Source: Candidimonas humi (GTDB lineage Bacteria > Pseudomonadota > Gammaproteobacteria > Burkholderiales > Burkholderiaceae_B). From it: a DNA stretch of 64,000 nucleotides. Each line of letters opens with the position of its first letter. Position 1 is the first letter of the stretch. Below, piece by piece: positions 10,969 through 20,003 of this stretch. The position numbers were made by a program, and so were the translations under genes. Below the pieces are notes generated by a model. It was not told the DNA's origin. It saw only the letters and a program-made list of their open reading frames with translations, and searched no databases. The DNA lies in assembly GCF_019166065.1 (NCBI RefSeq), contig NZ_JAHTBN010000013.1, forward strand, positions 1-64,000, in the 5' to 3' direction.

Positions 10969-12069
10969 ATGGAATTCGAGCGTATGCTGCGTTGGGCGGC
11001 GGGGTTGGCCTTGGCGGCGCTGGCGGCGGGCGCCCAGGCCCAGCAGAAGGTGGTCAACGTCTATAACTGGGCCGAATACACTGCGCCCGACACGTTGTCG
11101 GGCTTCGAGAAGACCACCGGCATCAAGGTGCGCTACGACGTCTACGACAGCAACGACACGCTGCAGGCCAAGCTGCTGGCCGGGCATTCGGGCTATGACG
11201 TGGTGGTGCCGTCCACGCACTATGCCGCGCGCCAGATCGAGGGCGGCATCTTCCAGAAGCTGGACAAGTCGCAAATCCCCAACCTGAAATACCTGGACCC
11301 GGCCATCATGTCGCTGGTGGCCACGGTCGATCCGGGCAACCAGTACCTGGTGCCCTGGGGCTACGGCACCAACGGGCTGGGCTACAACATCACCAAGGTG
11401 CGCCAGATCCTGGGGCCCGATGCCAAGCTCGACAGCTGGGACACGCTGTTCGATCCCAAGAACGCGGCCAAGCTCAAGTCCTGCGGCATTTCCATGCTGG
11501 ACGAGGCCGCCCAGGTGTTTCCGGCGGTGCTGCACTACCTGGGCAAGGATCCCAACAGCAGCAACCCGGCCGACTACCAGGCCGCCCTGGCAGTCCTGAA
11601 AAAAATCCGCCCCTACATCCGGCAGTTCAGTTCCTCGGGCTATATCGACGAGCTGGCCGGCGGCGACCTGTGCATGGTCTATGCCTATTCGGGCGACGTG
11701 ATGATCGCCCGCCACCGGGCCCAGCAGGCGCACAAGCCCTACGAGATCAATTACTTCATTCCCAAGGGCGGCGCGCCGGCCTGGTTCGACACCATGGCGG
11801 TGCCCAAGGATGCGCCGCATCCGCAAGAGGCCTGGGCCTTCATCAATTACATCGAGACGCCGCAGGTGCACGCGGCCATCACCAACACCATGTTCTATCC
11901 GAACGCCAATAAAGAGGCGCGCAAGTACGTGATCAAAGAGGTGGCCGACAACCCCGAGATCTATCCGCCGCCCGAAGTGGCCAAGACGCTGTTCGTGATC
12001 AAGCCCCAGCCGTTCCAGATCCAGCGTCTGCAGACGCGGCTGTGGGCGGAACTGAAATCGGGCAGGTGA
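10969..12069 (+). CDS. potF: Polyamine ABC transporter periplasmic binding protein (PotF-like)
   Basis: 366-residue receptor. The signal peptide covers about residues 1-24 (hydrophobic core LRWAAGLALAALAAGAQA). The mature protein begins VVNVYNWAEYTAPDTLSGFEKTTGIKVRYDVYDSNDTLQAKLLAG, the hallmark of PotF/SpuD. Later blocks include VPWGYGTNGLGYN and YFIPKGGAPAWFDTMAVP. ATG at 10969 is chosen because a G-rich ribosome-binding stretch precedes it; a start at 10984 is possible. It is followed by the ATPase and two permeases, making a complete putrescine/spermidine-type importer. Exact polyamine specificity is not readable. Confidence 0.93.
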   Translation: MEFERMLRWAAGLALAALAAGAQAQQKVVNVYNWAEYTAPDTLSGFEKTTGIKVRYDVYDSNDTLQAKLLAGHSGYDVVVPSTHYAARQIEGGIFQKLDKSQIPNLKYLDPAIMSLVATVDPGNQYLVPWGYGTNGLGYNITKVRQILGPDAKLDSWDTLFDPKNAAKLKSCGISMLDEAAQVFPAVLHYLGKDPNSSNPADYQAALAVLKKIRPYIRQFSSSGYIDELAGGDLCMVYAYSGDVMIARHRAQQAHKPYEINYFIPKGGAPAWFDTMAVPKDAPHPQEAWAFINYIETPQVHAAITNTMFYPNANKEARKYVIKEVADNPEIYPPPEVAKTLFVIKPQPFQIQRLQTRLWAELKSGR

Positions 12070-12076
12070 GCGCACC

Positions 12077-13207
12077 ATGACGGATGGCCGCCAGATGCAG
12101 CAGGCCTGGTCCCAGGACCCGGACGAGTTCGTCCGGCTCGAAAACCTGGTCAAGATCTATGGCGATACGGTCGCGGTGCAGTCCGTGAGCCTGTCGGTGC
12201 GCCGCAACGAACTGTTCGCGCTGCTGGGCAGCTCGGGCTGCGGCAAGTCCACGCTGCTGCGCATGCTGGCGGGCTTCGAGCCCGCGACTTCCGGGCGCAT
12301 CTATCTGGACGGCCAGGACATCACCGACCTGCCGCCTTACCGGCGGCCGGTCAACATGATGTTCCAGTCCTATGCCTTGTTCCCCCACATGACGGTGCAG
12401 GCCAACGTCGCTTTCGGCCTGAAGCAGGAAGGCGTGCCGCGCGCCGAGATCCACGACCGGGTCTTCGAGGCGCTGGATCTGGTGCAAATGGCCGGCTTCT
12501 CGCGGCGCAAGCCGCAACAATTGTCCGGCGGCCAGCAGCAGCGGGTGGCGCTGGCGCGCAGCCTGGTCAAGCGTCCCAAGCTGCTGCTGCTCGATGAGCC
12601 CATGTCGGCGCTGGACAAGCAGATCCGCCAGAAGACCCAGATCGAGCTCGTCAAGATCCTGGAGCAGGTGGGGGTGACCTGCATGCTGGTCACGCACGAC
12701 CAGGAAGAGGCCATGACCATGGCGCATCGCCTGGCGGTCATGACCGAAGGGCAGATCGTGCAGTGCGGCACCCCGCAAGACGTCTACAGTTTCCCGAATT
12801 CGCGCTTCGTCGCGAGCTTCATCGGTTCGACCAATCTGTTTTCCGGCACCATCGTGGTCGACGAGCCGGACCATGTCGTGATCGAAAGCCCCGAGCTTGC
12901 CCGCCCCTTGTATGTCGACCACGGCGTGAGCGAACCGCTGGGCATGGAAGTCCATGTGTCGGTCCGTCCCGAGCGCATCCGCGTGTCGCGCGAGCAGCCC
13001 GAGGGCGATTCGAACTGGGCGCATGGACTGGTCGGGCACGTGGCCTGGATGGGCAGCTATGCGCTGTACCAGGTCAAGCTGGATTCGGGCCTGGCGGTGC
13101 ACGCCAGCGTGCCGGCGCTGTCGCTGGCGCAGGCCGATGCGCCGGCGCTGGGCGACGAGGTGTATGTCGCCTGGTCGAGCGGCAGCGCCACGGTATTGCC
13201 CTCATGA
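12077..13207 (+). CDS. potG: Polyamine ABC transporter ATP-binding protein (PotG-like)
   Basis: 376-residue ABC ATPase. Walker A is GSSGCGKST, the Q-loop lies in PVNMMFQSYALFPHMTV, the signature is LSGGQQQRVALARSL, and Walker B is LLLLDEPMSALD followed by the H-switch in MLVTHDQEEAM. A C-terminal TOBE domain spans about residues 290-370 (VRPERIRVSREQ). The gene begins 7 bp after the binding-protein stop, and its stop overlaps the next ATG by 3-4 bp (13204-13207). Confidence 0.96.
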   Translation: MTDGRQMQQAWSQDPDEFVRLENLVKIYGDTVAVQSVSLSVRRNELFALLGSSGCGKSTLLRMLAGFEPATSGRIYLDGQDITDLPPYRRPVNMMFQSYALFPHMTVQANVAFGLKQEGVPRAEIHDRVFEALDLVQMAGFSRRKPQQLSGGQQQRVALARSLVKRPKLLLLDEPMSALDKQIRQKTQIELVKILEQVGVTCMLVTHDQEEAMTMAHRLAVMTEGQIVQCGTPQDVYSFPNSRFVASFIGSTNLFSGTIVVDEPDHVVIESPELARPLYVDHGVSEPLGMEVHVSVRPERIRVSREQPEGDSNWAHGLVGHVAWMGSYALYQVKLDSGLAVHASVPALSLAQADAPALGDEVYVAWSSGSATVLPS

Positions 13208-14124
13208 AGCGCCTGGCGCGCCTGCGCTCGCTGGTTTCGGGGCGGACGCTGGCCATAGCCCCGCCGTTCTTCTGGCTGGCGCTGTTCCTGCTGCTGCCGT
13301 TCCTGATGGTCTTCAAGATCAGCTTCGCGGACCTGAAGTTCGGCATTCCTCCGTATACGCCGCTGCTCGAGCTGAAAGACCAGGCAGTGGCTTTCACGCT
13401 GCACCTGCGCGGCTACGCGCTGCTGTTTTCCGACAGCCTGTACCTTGCGACCTACCTGAGCTCGGTGAAGATCGCCGCTGTCACCACAGTGTGCTGCGCG
13501 CTGATCGGTTATCCCATGGCCTACGGCATCGCGCGCTCGGACCCGCGCGTGCGCAATGTGCTGCTGCTGGGCGTGATCCTGCCGTTCTGGACTTCGATGC
13601 TGCTGCGCGTGTATGCCTGGGTGGGCATCCTGCGCAACGACGGCCTGCTCAATCACCTGCTGCTGTGGCTGGGGGTGATCCACAAGCCGCTGGAAATCTA
13701 CCGTACCGATATGGCGGTGTACATAGGCCTGGTCTATGCCTATCTGCCGTTCTTCATCCTGCCGCTGTACGCCAATTTGGTGAAGCTGGACCAGCGGCTG
13801 CTAGATGCGGCCTACGACCTGGGGGCACGGCCGTGGCGCGCGTTCCTGCAGATCACGCTGCCGCTGTCCATGCCGGGAGTCGTGGCCGGGGCCATGCTGG
13901 TGTTCATACCCGCGGTGGGGGAATACGTGATCCCCGAGATGCTGGGCGGCGCCAATACGCTGATGATGGGCCGCGTCATGTGGAACGAGTTCTTCAATAA
14001 TGCCGACTGGCCGATGGCGGCGGCCGTGACCTGCGTCATGGTGCTGCTGCTGCTGGTGCCGCTGGCGCTGTTCCAGATCAACGAAATCAAGCAGCTCGAA
14101 GGGCCGCGCGGGAGGCCGCGATGA
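13204..14124 (+). CDS. potH: Polyamine ABC transporter permease (PotH-like)
   Basis: 306-residue inner-membrane permease with about six membrane helices, starting with IAPPFFWLALFLLLPFLMVFKISF. The EAA loop that contacts the ATPase is LDAAYDLGARPWRAFLQITLPLSMPGVVAG. The start at 13204 overlaps the ATPase stop, indicating coupled translation. An upstream in-frame extension inside the ATPase gene is a shadow. Confidence 0.95.
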   Translation: MKRLARLRSLVSGRTLAIAPPFFWLALFLLLPFLMVFKISFADLKFGIPPYTPLLELKDQAVAFTLHLRGYALLFSDSLYLATYLSSVKIAAVTTVCCALIGYPMAYGIARSDPRVRNVLLLGVILPFWTSMLLRVYAWVGILRNDGLLNHLLLWLGVIHKPLEIYRTDMAVYIGLVYAYLPFFILPLYANLVKLDQRLLDAAYDLGARPWRAFLQITLPLSMPGVVAGAMLVFIPAVGEYVIPEMLGGANTLMMGRVMWNEFFNNADWPMAAAVTCVMVLLLLVPLALFQINEIKQLEGPRGRPR

Positions 14125-14921
14125 AACGCCGCGGGCATGCCTGGCGCGCCTTCAACCTGACGCTGGGCTATCTGTTCCTGTATGCGCCCATCGCGTGCCT
14201 GATGGTGTTCTCGTTCAACGCCTCGTCGCTGATGACGTCGTGGTCGGGCTTTTCGCTGAAGTGGTATCACCAGCTTGCCGGCGACCAGGCGCTGCTCAAT
14301 GCCGCGTGGCTGTCGCTGCGCATCGCGCTGCTGACCGCCACCGCGGCCACCATCATAGGCACCTGGGCCGGCTATGTGCTGGTGCGCATGGGACGGTTCC
14401 GCGGCTTCGCGCGGTATATCGGCATGCTCAGCGCCCCTCTGGTGCTGCCCGAGGTCGTGCTCGGCATTTCGCTGCTGCTGCTGTTCGTCGAAACCAGCAA
14501 GACCCTGGGCTGGCCCGACGGCAACGGCATGTTCACCATCTGGGCCGGGCACACCACGCTGTGCGTGGCCTATGTGGCGGTGGTGATCCAGTCGCGCGTG
14601 CGCGATCTCGACCGCAGCCTGGAAGAGGCCGCGCTGGACCTGGGCGCGACGCCGCTCAAGGTGTTCTTCCTGATCACGCTGCCGCTGATCGCGCCGGCCC
14701 TGGCCGCGGGCTGGCTGCTGTCGTTCACCTTGTCGCTGGACGATGTGGTGATCGCCGCCTTTTTGTCGGGGCCGGGCTATACCACGCTGCCGCTGGAAAT
14801 CTTCTCGCGGGTGCGCCTCGGGCTGCGCCCGGAAATCAATGCCTTGGCCACGCTGTTCATTCTGCTGGTAGGGATATTCGTCGTGCTGGCCAATATCCTG
14901 CAGCGGCGCCAGCGCAGTTGA
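14121..14921 (+). CDS. potI: Polyamine ABC transporter permease (PotI-like)
   Basis: 266-residue second permease. It has six predicted helices, the N-terminal motif YLFLYAPIACLMVFSFNASSLMTSWSGFSLKWY that is diagnostic for PotI/PotC, and the EAA loop LEEAALDLGATPLKVFFLITLPLIAPALAAG. The ATGA overlap with the preceding gene (14121-14124) completes a tightly packed four-gene operon. No intrinsic terminator with a T-run was found behind it. Confidence 0.95.
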   Translation: MKRRGHAWRAFNLTLGYLFLYAPIACLMVFSFNASSLMTSWSGFSLKWYHQLAGDQALLNAAWLSLRIALLTATAATIIGTWAGYVLVRMGRFRGFARYIGMLSAPLVLPEVVLGISLLLLFVETSKTLGWPDGNGMFTIWAGHTTLCVAYVAVVIQSRVRDLDRSLEEAALDLGATPLKVFFLITLPLIAPALAAGWLLSFTLSLDDVVIAAFLSGPGYTTLPLEIFSRVRLGLRPEINALATLFILLVGIFVVLANILQRRQRS

Positions 14922-15053
14922 GGGCAGCCGCGGCGCGCCGCGACACGGCGGGGCATATAATCCCTGGTTGCGCCTTGCATTGCGCCCCGGGGGTTTTTGC
15001 GATCCCCTCCCGACAGGATTCTTGCTGCTTCCACCGACCCGACAACGGCTGCC

Positions 15054-15875
15054 ATGAGAAGAACCAGTATCAACGCCACGGCCTGCGCGGTAATGCTATT
15101 GCTGTGCCTGCGCGCCGCGCCGGCGCTGGCGGCCGCGCCGGACGTGCTGCTGGCCGACCAGACCTGGACCGAGCTGCGCGACCAGATCCGCGCCGGCAAG
15201 ACCACCATCATCATTCCCGTGGGCGGCACCGAGCAAAGCGGCCCCTATGTGGCCCTGGGCAAGCACAATGCCCGCGCGCTGGCCCTGTCGCAACAAATTG
15301 CACGCGGCCTGGGCGACGCCTTCGTGGCGCCGGTCATCGCCTATGTGCCCGAAGGCGGCCTGCACCCGACCACCTCGCACATGCGCTTTCCCGGCACGAT
15401 CACGATTCCCGACCAGGCGTTCGAGGCCATGCTGGCTTCCGCGGCCGACAGTTTCAAGGTGCACGGTTTTCGCAATATCGTGTTCCTGGGCGACCATGGC
15501 GGCTACCAGGCCGATCTGCGCCGCGTCGCGGCGCGCCTGAACAAGCAATGGGCCGGCTCGGGCGCGAGGGCGCTGGTGCCCGCCGCTTATTACCAGGCGA
15601 GTTCGAAAGGCTTCGACGAGCTGCTGCGCAAGCGCGGCTACCGCGACGACGAGATCGGCACCCACGCTGGCCTGGCGGATACCTCGCTGCTGCTTGCCGT
15701 GGCGCCCGGCATGGTGCGCACGGACCGGCTGAAGACGGCGCCGCGTCCCGGCGCGGCCGATGGCGTTTACGGCGGCGATCCGCGCCGCGCCAGCGCGCAG
15801 CTCGGGGAACTGGGGGTGCGGCTCATTGTCGAACGCACCATAGCCGAATTGCGCAAGGAAACCGCCAAACCATGA
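15054..15875 (+). CDS. Exported creatininase family protein (variant metal-ligand set)
   Basis: 273 residues with a Sec signal peptide (about 1-29; core ACAVMLLLCLRAAPALA). Creatininase-family amidohydrolases use two metals. This one keeps IPVGGTEQSGPYVALGKHNARAL, PEGGLHPTTSHMRFPGTITI and FLGDHGG. In the classical enzyme the first motif reads E-Q-H-G with a downstream Asp; here the positions are EQSG and KHN, so two first-shell ligands differ. Export and altered ligands argue against creatinine as substrate. ATG at 15054 starts the signal peptide. A lone -10-like TATAAT lies at 14956-14961. The gene is monocistronic. Confidence 0.8.
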   Translation: MRRTSINATACAVMLLLCLRAAPALAAAPDVLLADQTWTELRDQIRAGKTTIIIPVGGTEQSGPYVALGKHNARALALSQQIARGLGDAFVAPVIAYVPEGGLHPTTSHMRFPGTITIPDQAFEAMLASAADSFKVHGFRNIVFLGDHGGYQADLRRVAARLNKQWAGSGARALVPAAYYQASSKGFDELLRKRGYRDDEIGTHAGLADTSLLLAVAPGMVRTDRLKTAPRPGAADGVYGGDPRRASAQLGELGVRLIVERTIAELRKETAKP

Positions 15876-16101
15876 GCCCTAGCCCAAGCGCCAGTTTCCG
15901 CCCGATGGGCCGAACCCAGCTGTGCCCGGGCCTGTTCGACCCCGCGAGCGCCTTGAATATTGCTGCGGCGGCTCCAGCCGGCAGGCAGCAGTTCCATAGC
16001 GTTTTTTCCTGGCCCAGCTCTTGTGGGCCAATGTCATTCCGCCCTACGGCGCGCCCGCAAGCCGCGCCGGGTTCCCGACTTCATTCCATGGAATCCGCAT
16101 C

Positions 16102-17547
16102 ATGAAGCTACGATACGTCCAGACCGCCCTGTGTGCCGCCTTGGCGCTGGCCGGTTTGCATACTGCAAGGGCCGCCGACGGCGTGTCCGAGGGCGCTGCG
16201 GCAGCGGCAGCCACGGCGCAGGCCGCCCGGCCTGCGCAACAGGCGGCACCGGCCGCGGCGGCAGCCCCGGCTGCACCAGCTACAGCAGCTACGTCACCTA
16301 CGTCAGCTACAGCGGCTGCGCCAGCCACACCTGTCGCGCCAGCCGTATCGGCAGCACCCGCAGCGCCAGCGGATCCGGCTGCCTCCCCGGCGGGGCAGGT
16401 GCCCGAGCCGTCCGGCCACGCAGGCCCGGGCGCCGCTGCGCAGGAAGCCGCGAGCCGCGTTGCCGGCGAGCGTATCGACACGGTGCCCGGCATGCCGCCC
16501 GTGGTCGATCCGCATAATCTCTACAGCGAAGCCGCCGCCGGCAAGCTCAGCCCGGCGGTGGCCGGCGCGCTGCCGCGCGTCTACGTGCCGAATGTGCGTT
16601 CCAACGATGTCTACGTCATCGACCCGGCCACCTACAAGGTAGTGGACAAGTTCAAGGTCGGGCTCAGCCCGCAGCACGTGGTGCCGTCCTGGGATTTGAA
16701 GACCCTCTGGGTGGCGAACAATGCCGAGGGCACCAACCGCGGCAGCCTCACCCCCATCGATCCGACCACGGGCAAGCCCGGTCCGGCGGTGCCCGTGGCC
16801 GATCCCTACAATATGTACTTCACGCCCGACGGCAAGTCGGCCATCGTGGTGGCCGAATCGCTCAAGCGCCTGGATTTCCGCGACCCGCACACCATGGCCC
16901 TGCAGTTCTCGGTGCCCGTTTCCGGTTGTGCCGGCGTCAACCATGCTGATTTCGCGATCGACGGCCGCTATGCCATCTTCACCTGCGAGTTCGACGGCAG
17001 CCTGGTCAAGATCGACATGGTCGACCACAAGGTGATGGGCTACCTGAAGCTGGCCAAGCGCAGCATGCCGCAGGACATCCGCATCTCGCCCGACGGCAAG
17101 GTGTTCTACGTGGCCGACATGATGGCCGATGGCGTGCACTTGATAGACGGCGACAGCTTCCGCAAGATCGGCTTCGTGCGTACGGGTGTCGGCACGCACG
17201 GCCTGTACCCCAGCCGCGACGCCACCAAGCTGTACATCTCGAATCGCGGCTCCAACATGGTCCACGGCCATACCAAGGGCAAGGGCAGCGTCTCGGTGCT
17301 GGATTTCGCCACCCGCAAGGTGATCGCCACCTGGCCGATTCCGGGCGGCGGCAGCCCCGACATGGGCAACGTCAGCGCCGACGGCAAGGTCCTGTGGCTG
17401 TCGGGACGCTTCGACGACGTGGTGTATGCCTTCGATACCACCACCGGCGCCGTGCGCAAGATCCGCGTCGGCATGGAGCCGCACGGCCTGACCGTCTGGC
17501 CTCAGCCGGGGCGTTATTCGCTGGGGCACACCGGCAATATGCGCTAA
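16102..17547 (+). CDS. Exported YVTN/YncE-type beta-propeller protein with Ala/Pro-rich linker
   Basis: 481 residues. Signal peptide at about 1-25 (ALCAALALAGLHTARAA). Residues ~30-115 form an Ala/Pro/Thr low-complexity segment, probably an extended periplasmic spacer. The rest is a seven-bladed propeller of YVTN/cytochrome-d1-like repeats: RVYVPNVRSNDVYVIDPATYKVVDKFKVG, TLWVANNAEGTNRGSLTPIDPTTG, RISPDGKVFYVADMMADGVHLID, TKLYISNRGSN, KVLWLSGRFDDVVYAFDTTTGAVRKIRVG. Such propellers bind ligands or partner proteins in the periplasm; the role here is unknown. ATG at 16102 chosen because it begins the signal peptide. Confidence 0.82.
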   Translation: MKLRYVQTALCAALALAGLHTARAADGVSEGAAAAAATAQAARPAQQAAPAAAAAPAAPATAATSPTSATAAAPATPVAPAVSAAPAAPADPAASPAGQVPEPSGHAGPGAAAQEAASRVAGERIDTVPGMPPVVDPHNLYSEAAAGKLSPAVAGALPRVYVPNVRSNDVYVIDPATYKVVDKFKVGLSPQHVVPSWDLKTLWVANNAEGTNRGSLTPIDPTTGKPGPAVPVADPYNMYFTPDGKSAIVVAESLKRLDFRDPHTMALQFSVPVSGCAGVNHADFAIDGRYAIFTCEFDGSLVKIDMVDHKVMGYLKLAKRSMPQDIRISPDGKVFYVADMMADGVHLIDGDSFRKIGFVRTGVGTHGLYPSRDATKLYISNRGSNMVHGHTKGKGSVSVLDFATRKVIATWPIPGGGSPDMGNVSADGKVLWLSGRFDDVVYAFDTTTGAVRKIRVGMEPHGLTVWPQPGRYSLGHTGNMR

Positions 17548-17552
17548 TGCGG

Positions 17553-17572
17553 GTATACGCATACGCGTATAC
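17553..17572. repeat. Palindrome with TATACGC half-sites after the beta-propeller gene
   Basis: Perfect 8-bp inverted repeat GTATACGC (17553-17560) / GCGTATAC (17565-17572) with a 4-bp spacer, 6 bp after the propeller stop and 93 bp before the S4-domain gene. No T-run follows, so it is not an obvious intrinsic terminator. The same half-site occurs in the palindrome in front of pyrB at 57949-57967. Confidence 0.6.
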
Positions 17573-17664
17573 GCGGCCAGAGCCAAGTCGCGCCGCGCCT
17601 GTATCATGCCGCGCCGTGCCCGTCGAGCTCGAAGCCGATGGCCGGCACGGCGGGAGCAATTGAC

Positions 17665-18045
17665 ATGGATCGCATCCGCCTCGACAAATGGCTGTGGGCG
17701 GCCCGTTTCTACAAGACCCGCAGCCTGGCTGTACAAGAAATCGGCAAGGGCAGGGTGCTGGTCAACGAGCAGCCGGCCAAGCCGGCGCGCGAACTGACCG
17801 TCGGAGACCTGGTCAGCGTGCGCAAGGACGACCCGCCGCTCGAAGTGCGGGTGCGCGAGCTGAGCGGCGTGCGCGGGCCGGCCGTCGTGGCGCGCAGACT
17901 CTACGAAGAAACGCCCGAAAGCATGGCGGCGCGCGAACGGGCTGCGGAACTGCGCCGGCTGGCGCCGGAGCCGGCACTGGATATCGCAGCCGGCCGGCCG
18001 ACCAAGCGCGACCGGCGCCGCATCGACATGTTGCGAGGCAAATGA
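17665..18045 (+). CDS. hslR: S4-domain RNA-binding protein (Hsp15/HslR family)
   Basis: 126-residue basic protein. The S4 domain spans residues ~1-65: IRLDKWLWAARFYKTRSLAVQEIGKGRVLVNEQPAKPARELTVGDLVSV. The helical C-terminal extension is rich in Arg and ends KRDRRRIDML. Hsp15 binds free 50S subunits carrying nascent chains during heat stress. ATG at 17665 has GGGAG 8 bases upstream. The downstream kinase start overlaps its stop. Confidence 0.9.
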   Translation: MDRIRLDKWLWAARFYKTRSLAVQEIGKGRVLVNEQPAKPARELTVGDLVSVRKDDPPLEVRVRELSGVRGPAVVARRLYEETPESMAARERAAELRRLAPEPALDIAAGRPTKRDRRRIDMLRGK

Positions 18046-18620
18046 GCGGAGGCCGGGGTTCCGAGGCTGGCGCCGCGGGACCTGAATCGATGAACCCGAA
18101 TAAGCTGGCATTGGTGGTGATGGGTGTCTCGGGCTGCGGCAAGAGCAGCGTTGCGCAGGTAGTCGTCGAACGCCTGGGAGGCCGCCTGATAGAAGGCGAC
18201 GAGTTTCATCCGCAAGCCAATATCGCCAAAATGCGGCGCGGCGAGGCGCTGACCGACGAGGACCGCGCCGCCTGGCTGGATCGTCTGGCTTCGGAGCTGA
18301 GCGATTGCGCGCGGCGCGGCGAGCTCGCGGTATTGGCCTGTTCGGCCCTGAAGCGCCGTTATCGCGACCGGCTGCGCGCCGCGGTGCCCGCGCTGGGCTT
18401 AGTGTTCCTGGATCTGCCCGAGCGCGTGGCATATGAAAGAGTAGCGCTGCGCACCGGCCATTTCATGCCCAGTTCTCTGGTGGCGGCCCAGTTCGCCGAC
18501 CTGGAGCCGCCTGTGTCCGAGGGCCTGACGCTGACCGTCGATGCCATGTTGCCCGTGGCCGATATTGCCGATCTCACGCTGCGCTGGTATTGCCGCTCGG
18601 GCGGTTCGATCAAGAGCTGA
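18042..18620 (+). CDS. gntK: Gluconokinase (GntK-type carbohydrate kinase)
   Basis: 192 residues from this start, or 176 from an internal ATG at 18090, which matches the usual family length better. The enzyme phosphorylates D-gluconate to 6-phosphogluconate. Walker A is GVSGCGKSSVAQ, followed by the substrate loop EGDEFHPQANIAKMRRGEALTDEDRAAWLDRL, then ACSALKRRYRDRLR and TGHFMPSSLVAAQFADLEPP, all diagnostic of GntK. The first ATG overlaps the hslR stop (ATGA), indicating translational coupling. Convergent with the PrpD-family gene, whose stop is 12 bp away. Confidence 0.92.
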   Translation: MSGGRGSEAGAAGPESMNPNKLALVVMGVSGCGKSSVAQVVVERLGGRLIEGDEFHPQANIAKMRRGEALTDEDRAAWLDRLASELSDCARRGELAVLACSALKRRYRDRLRAAVPALGLVFLDLPERVAYERVALRTGHFMPSSLVAAQFADLEPPVSEGLTLTVDAMLPVADIADLTLRWYCRSGGSIKS

Positions 18621-18632
18621 TGGCGGCGGCCC

Positions 18633-20003
18633 TCAGTCCATGACCGCCATGGCGTCGGTCAGCTCGCGCAGATCCGTGCAGGCATCGAGCCGCCAGAATA
18701 TGTCGAGCAGCGCCTCGATTCTTTCCTCGGAAAGAATGCCTTTCGTGTTCTTGCGGAATTTCTGCTCGTGGTCGGAGCGCAGCATGGGGTGGGTCGGGAA
18801 TCCTGGAGTGTCGTTGACCTGTGCGCTGTACGCCTGGCCATCGTCGCGCGTGACAGTGACTCTCGTAGGATAGTATTTGGGATAGAGCTCCGTCAGCGCC
18901 GGATCTTCGCTGACCGTCACATTCTTCAGGAAGGCGCGCAGGCGGGGATCGGACAGCGCTTCGTCGCTATAGCTGTCGTGGTCGATGTCGCCGGCGAAGA
19001 TTGCCCTGGCCACGATATAAGGCAGGCTGTGGTCGGCGGTCTCGCTGTTTTGCGGCGCCCATTTCTGCGGGTCGCTGCCGGCGGTGTACTTGCCTGCTTG
19101 CGTGGTGTGGATCTCGACCCGCACGATGCGGTCCGCGCCGCCCGCCTGGCGTGCCGCGTCGAGGGCCGCCGGCACCGCGGTTTGTGCCATGCCCAGCGCC
19201 GGATACATTTTCACGGTGCAATCGTTGATGCGGAAGCGGCCCGCCCGTCCGCCGAATTGCGCAATGTCCATGGTGAATGGGCCGGACACGTGCTTGAAGA
19301 ATCCCGCCTTGCCTTCGAATATAGGAGCGGGCCCCGTGACGCCCGCAGCCGCCAGTTGTGCTGCAAATACGGCATTGCGGGCCGCATTGCCGTCGGCCAT
19401 GCCTTTCCAGTTGGACAGGGCCTGGACGCGAGTCTGATTGATGCTCAGATGGCCCGCCAGCGCGATGTTCACGGCTTCGGTCAGTTGCCTGAAGGGCAAG
19501 TTCATCAGCTTGCCTGCCGCCAAGGCCGCCGCAGGCAGGCTATAGCACGGGTGGTCCCAGCCGTTCGAACTGATGCTCGCCGCGTCGGCCAGCCTGCATA
19601 CGATTTCGTAGGCCAGCACGATCGAAAGGATCAGTTCGCGCCCTGTCGCCGCCTGTGCCTGTGCCATCGCCAGGCACGCGGGGATATTGTCGCTCGGATG
19701 AGTGATTTCCTTGGCGGAATAAATATCGTTGTAGTCGAAGTGCCGTACCGCCGCGCCGTTGACGAATGCAGCCAGCTCCGGGCTGGTGCCCGAGCGCGTG
19801 CCGAACAGTATTGCGTTGCCTTTGCCATTGCCTAGGGCAAGACTGCGCGCCACGCGCACCGGCTCCTGATGAATCGCCGCCAGGCCGCAACCTAGCGCGT
19901 CGCACAATTGCCGTTTGACGGCTTCGATGGTGGCCGGGTCGAGATCTTCATATCTCAGCGTTTCGGCATATTCGGCCAACTGCTCGGCCAGCGTGTCGTG
20001 CAT
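18633..20003 (-). CDS. MmgE/PrpD family protein
   Basis: 456-residue protein of the 2-methylcitrate dehydratase/cis-aconitate decarboxylase superfamily. The N-terminal helical domain opens LAEQLAEYAETLRYEDLDPATIEAVKRQLCDALGCGLAAI. The conserved NGAAVRHFDYNDIY, ITHPSDNIPACLAMAQ and GWDHPCY elements are present, as is the C-terminal lid domain (VRVEIHTTQAGKYTAG, DHSLPYIVARAIFAGDIDHDSYSDEAL). ATG at 20003 has AGGAG seven bases upstream. The divergent neighbour is a Bug receptor, so the pair probably imports and dehydrates or decarboxylates an organic acid. No other prp genes are present, so propionate metabolism is not implied. Confidence 0.9.
   Translation of the reverse strand: MHDTLAEQLAEYAETLRYEDLDPATIEAVKRQLCDALGCGLAAIHQEPVRVARSLALGNGKGNAILFGTRSGTSPELAAFVNGAAVRHFDYNDIYSAKEITHPSDNIPACLAMAQAQAATGRELILSIVLAYEIVCRLADAASISSNGWDHPCYSLPAAALAAGKLMNLPFRQLTEAVNIALAGHLSINQTRVQALSNWKGMADGNAARNAVFAAQLAAAGVTGPAPIFEGKAGFFKHVSGPFTMDIAQFGGRAGRFRINDCTVKMYPALGMAQTAVPAALDAARQAGGADRIVRVEIHTTQAGKYTAGSDPQKWAPQNSETADHSLPYIVARAIFAGDIDHDSYSDEALSDPRLRAFLKNVTVSEDPALTELYPKYYPTRVTVTRDDGQAYSAQVNDTPGFPTHPMLRSDHEQKFRKNTKGILSEERIEALLDIFWRLDACTDLRELTDAMAVMD

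Noticed and set aside
16180-16420. Ala/Pro/Thr repetitive coding segment as a DNA repeat element
   Set aside because: It is low-complexity coding sequence inside the beta-propeller gene, with no exact DNA repeat unit.
17553-17572. Short tandem-looking TATACGC repeats as a CRISPR-like or VNTR array
   Set aside because: Only one palindromic unit; no spaced repeats.
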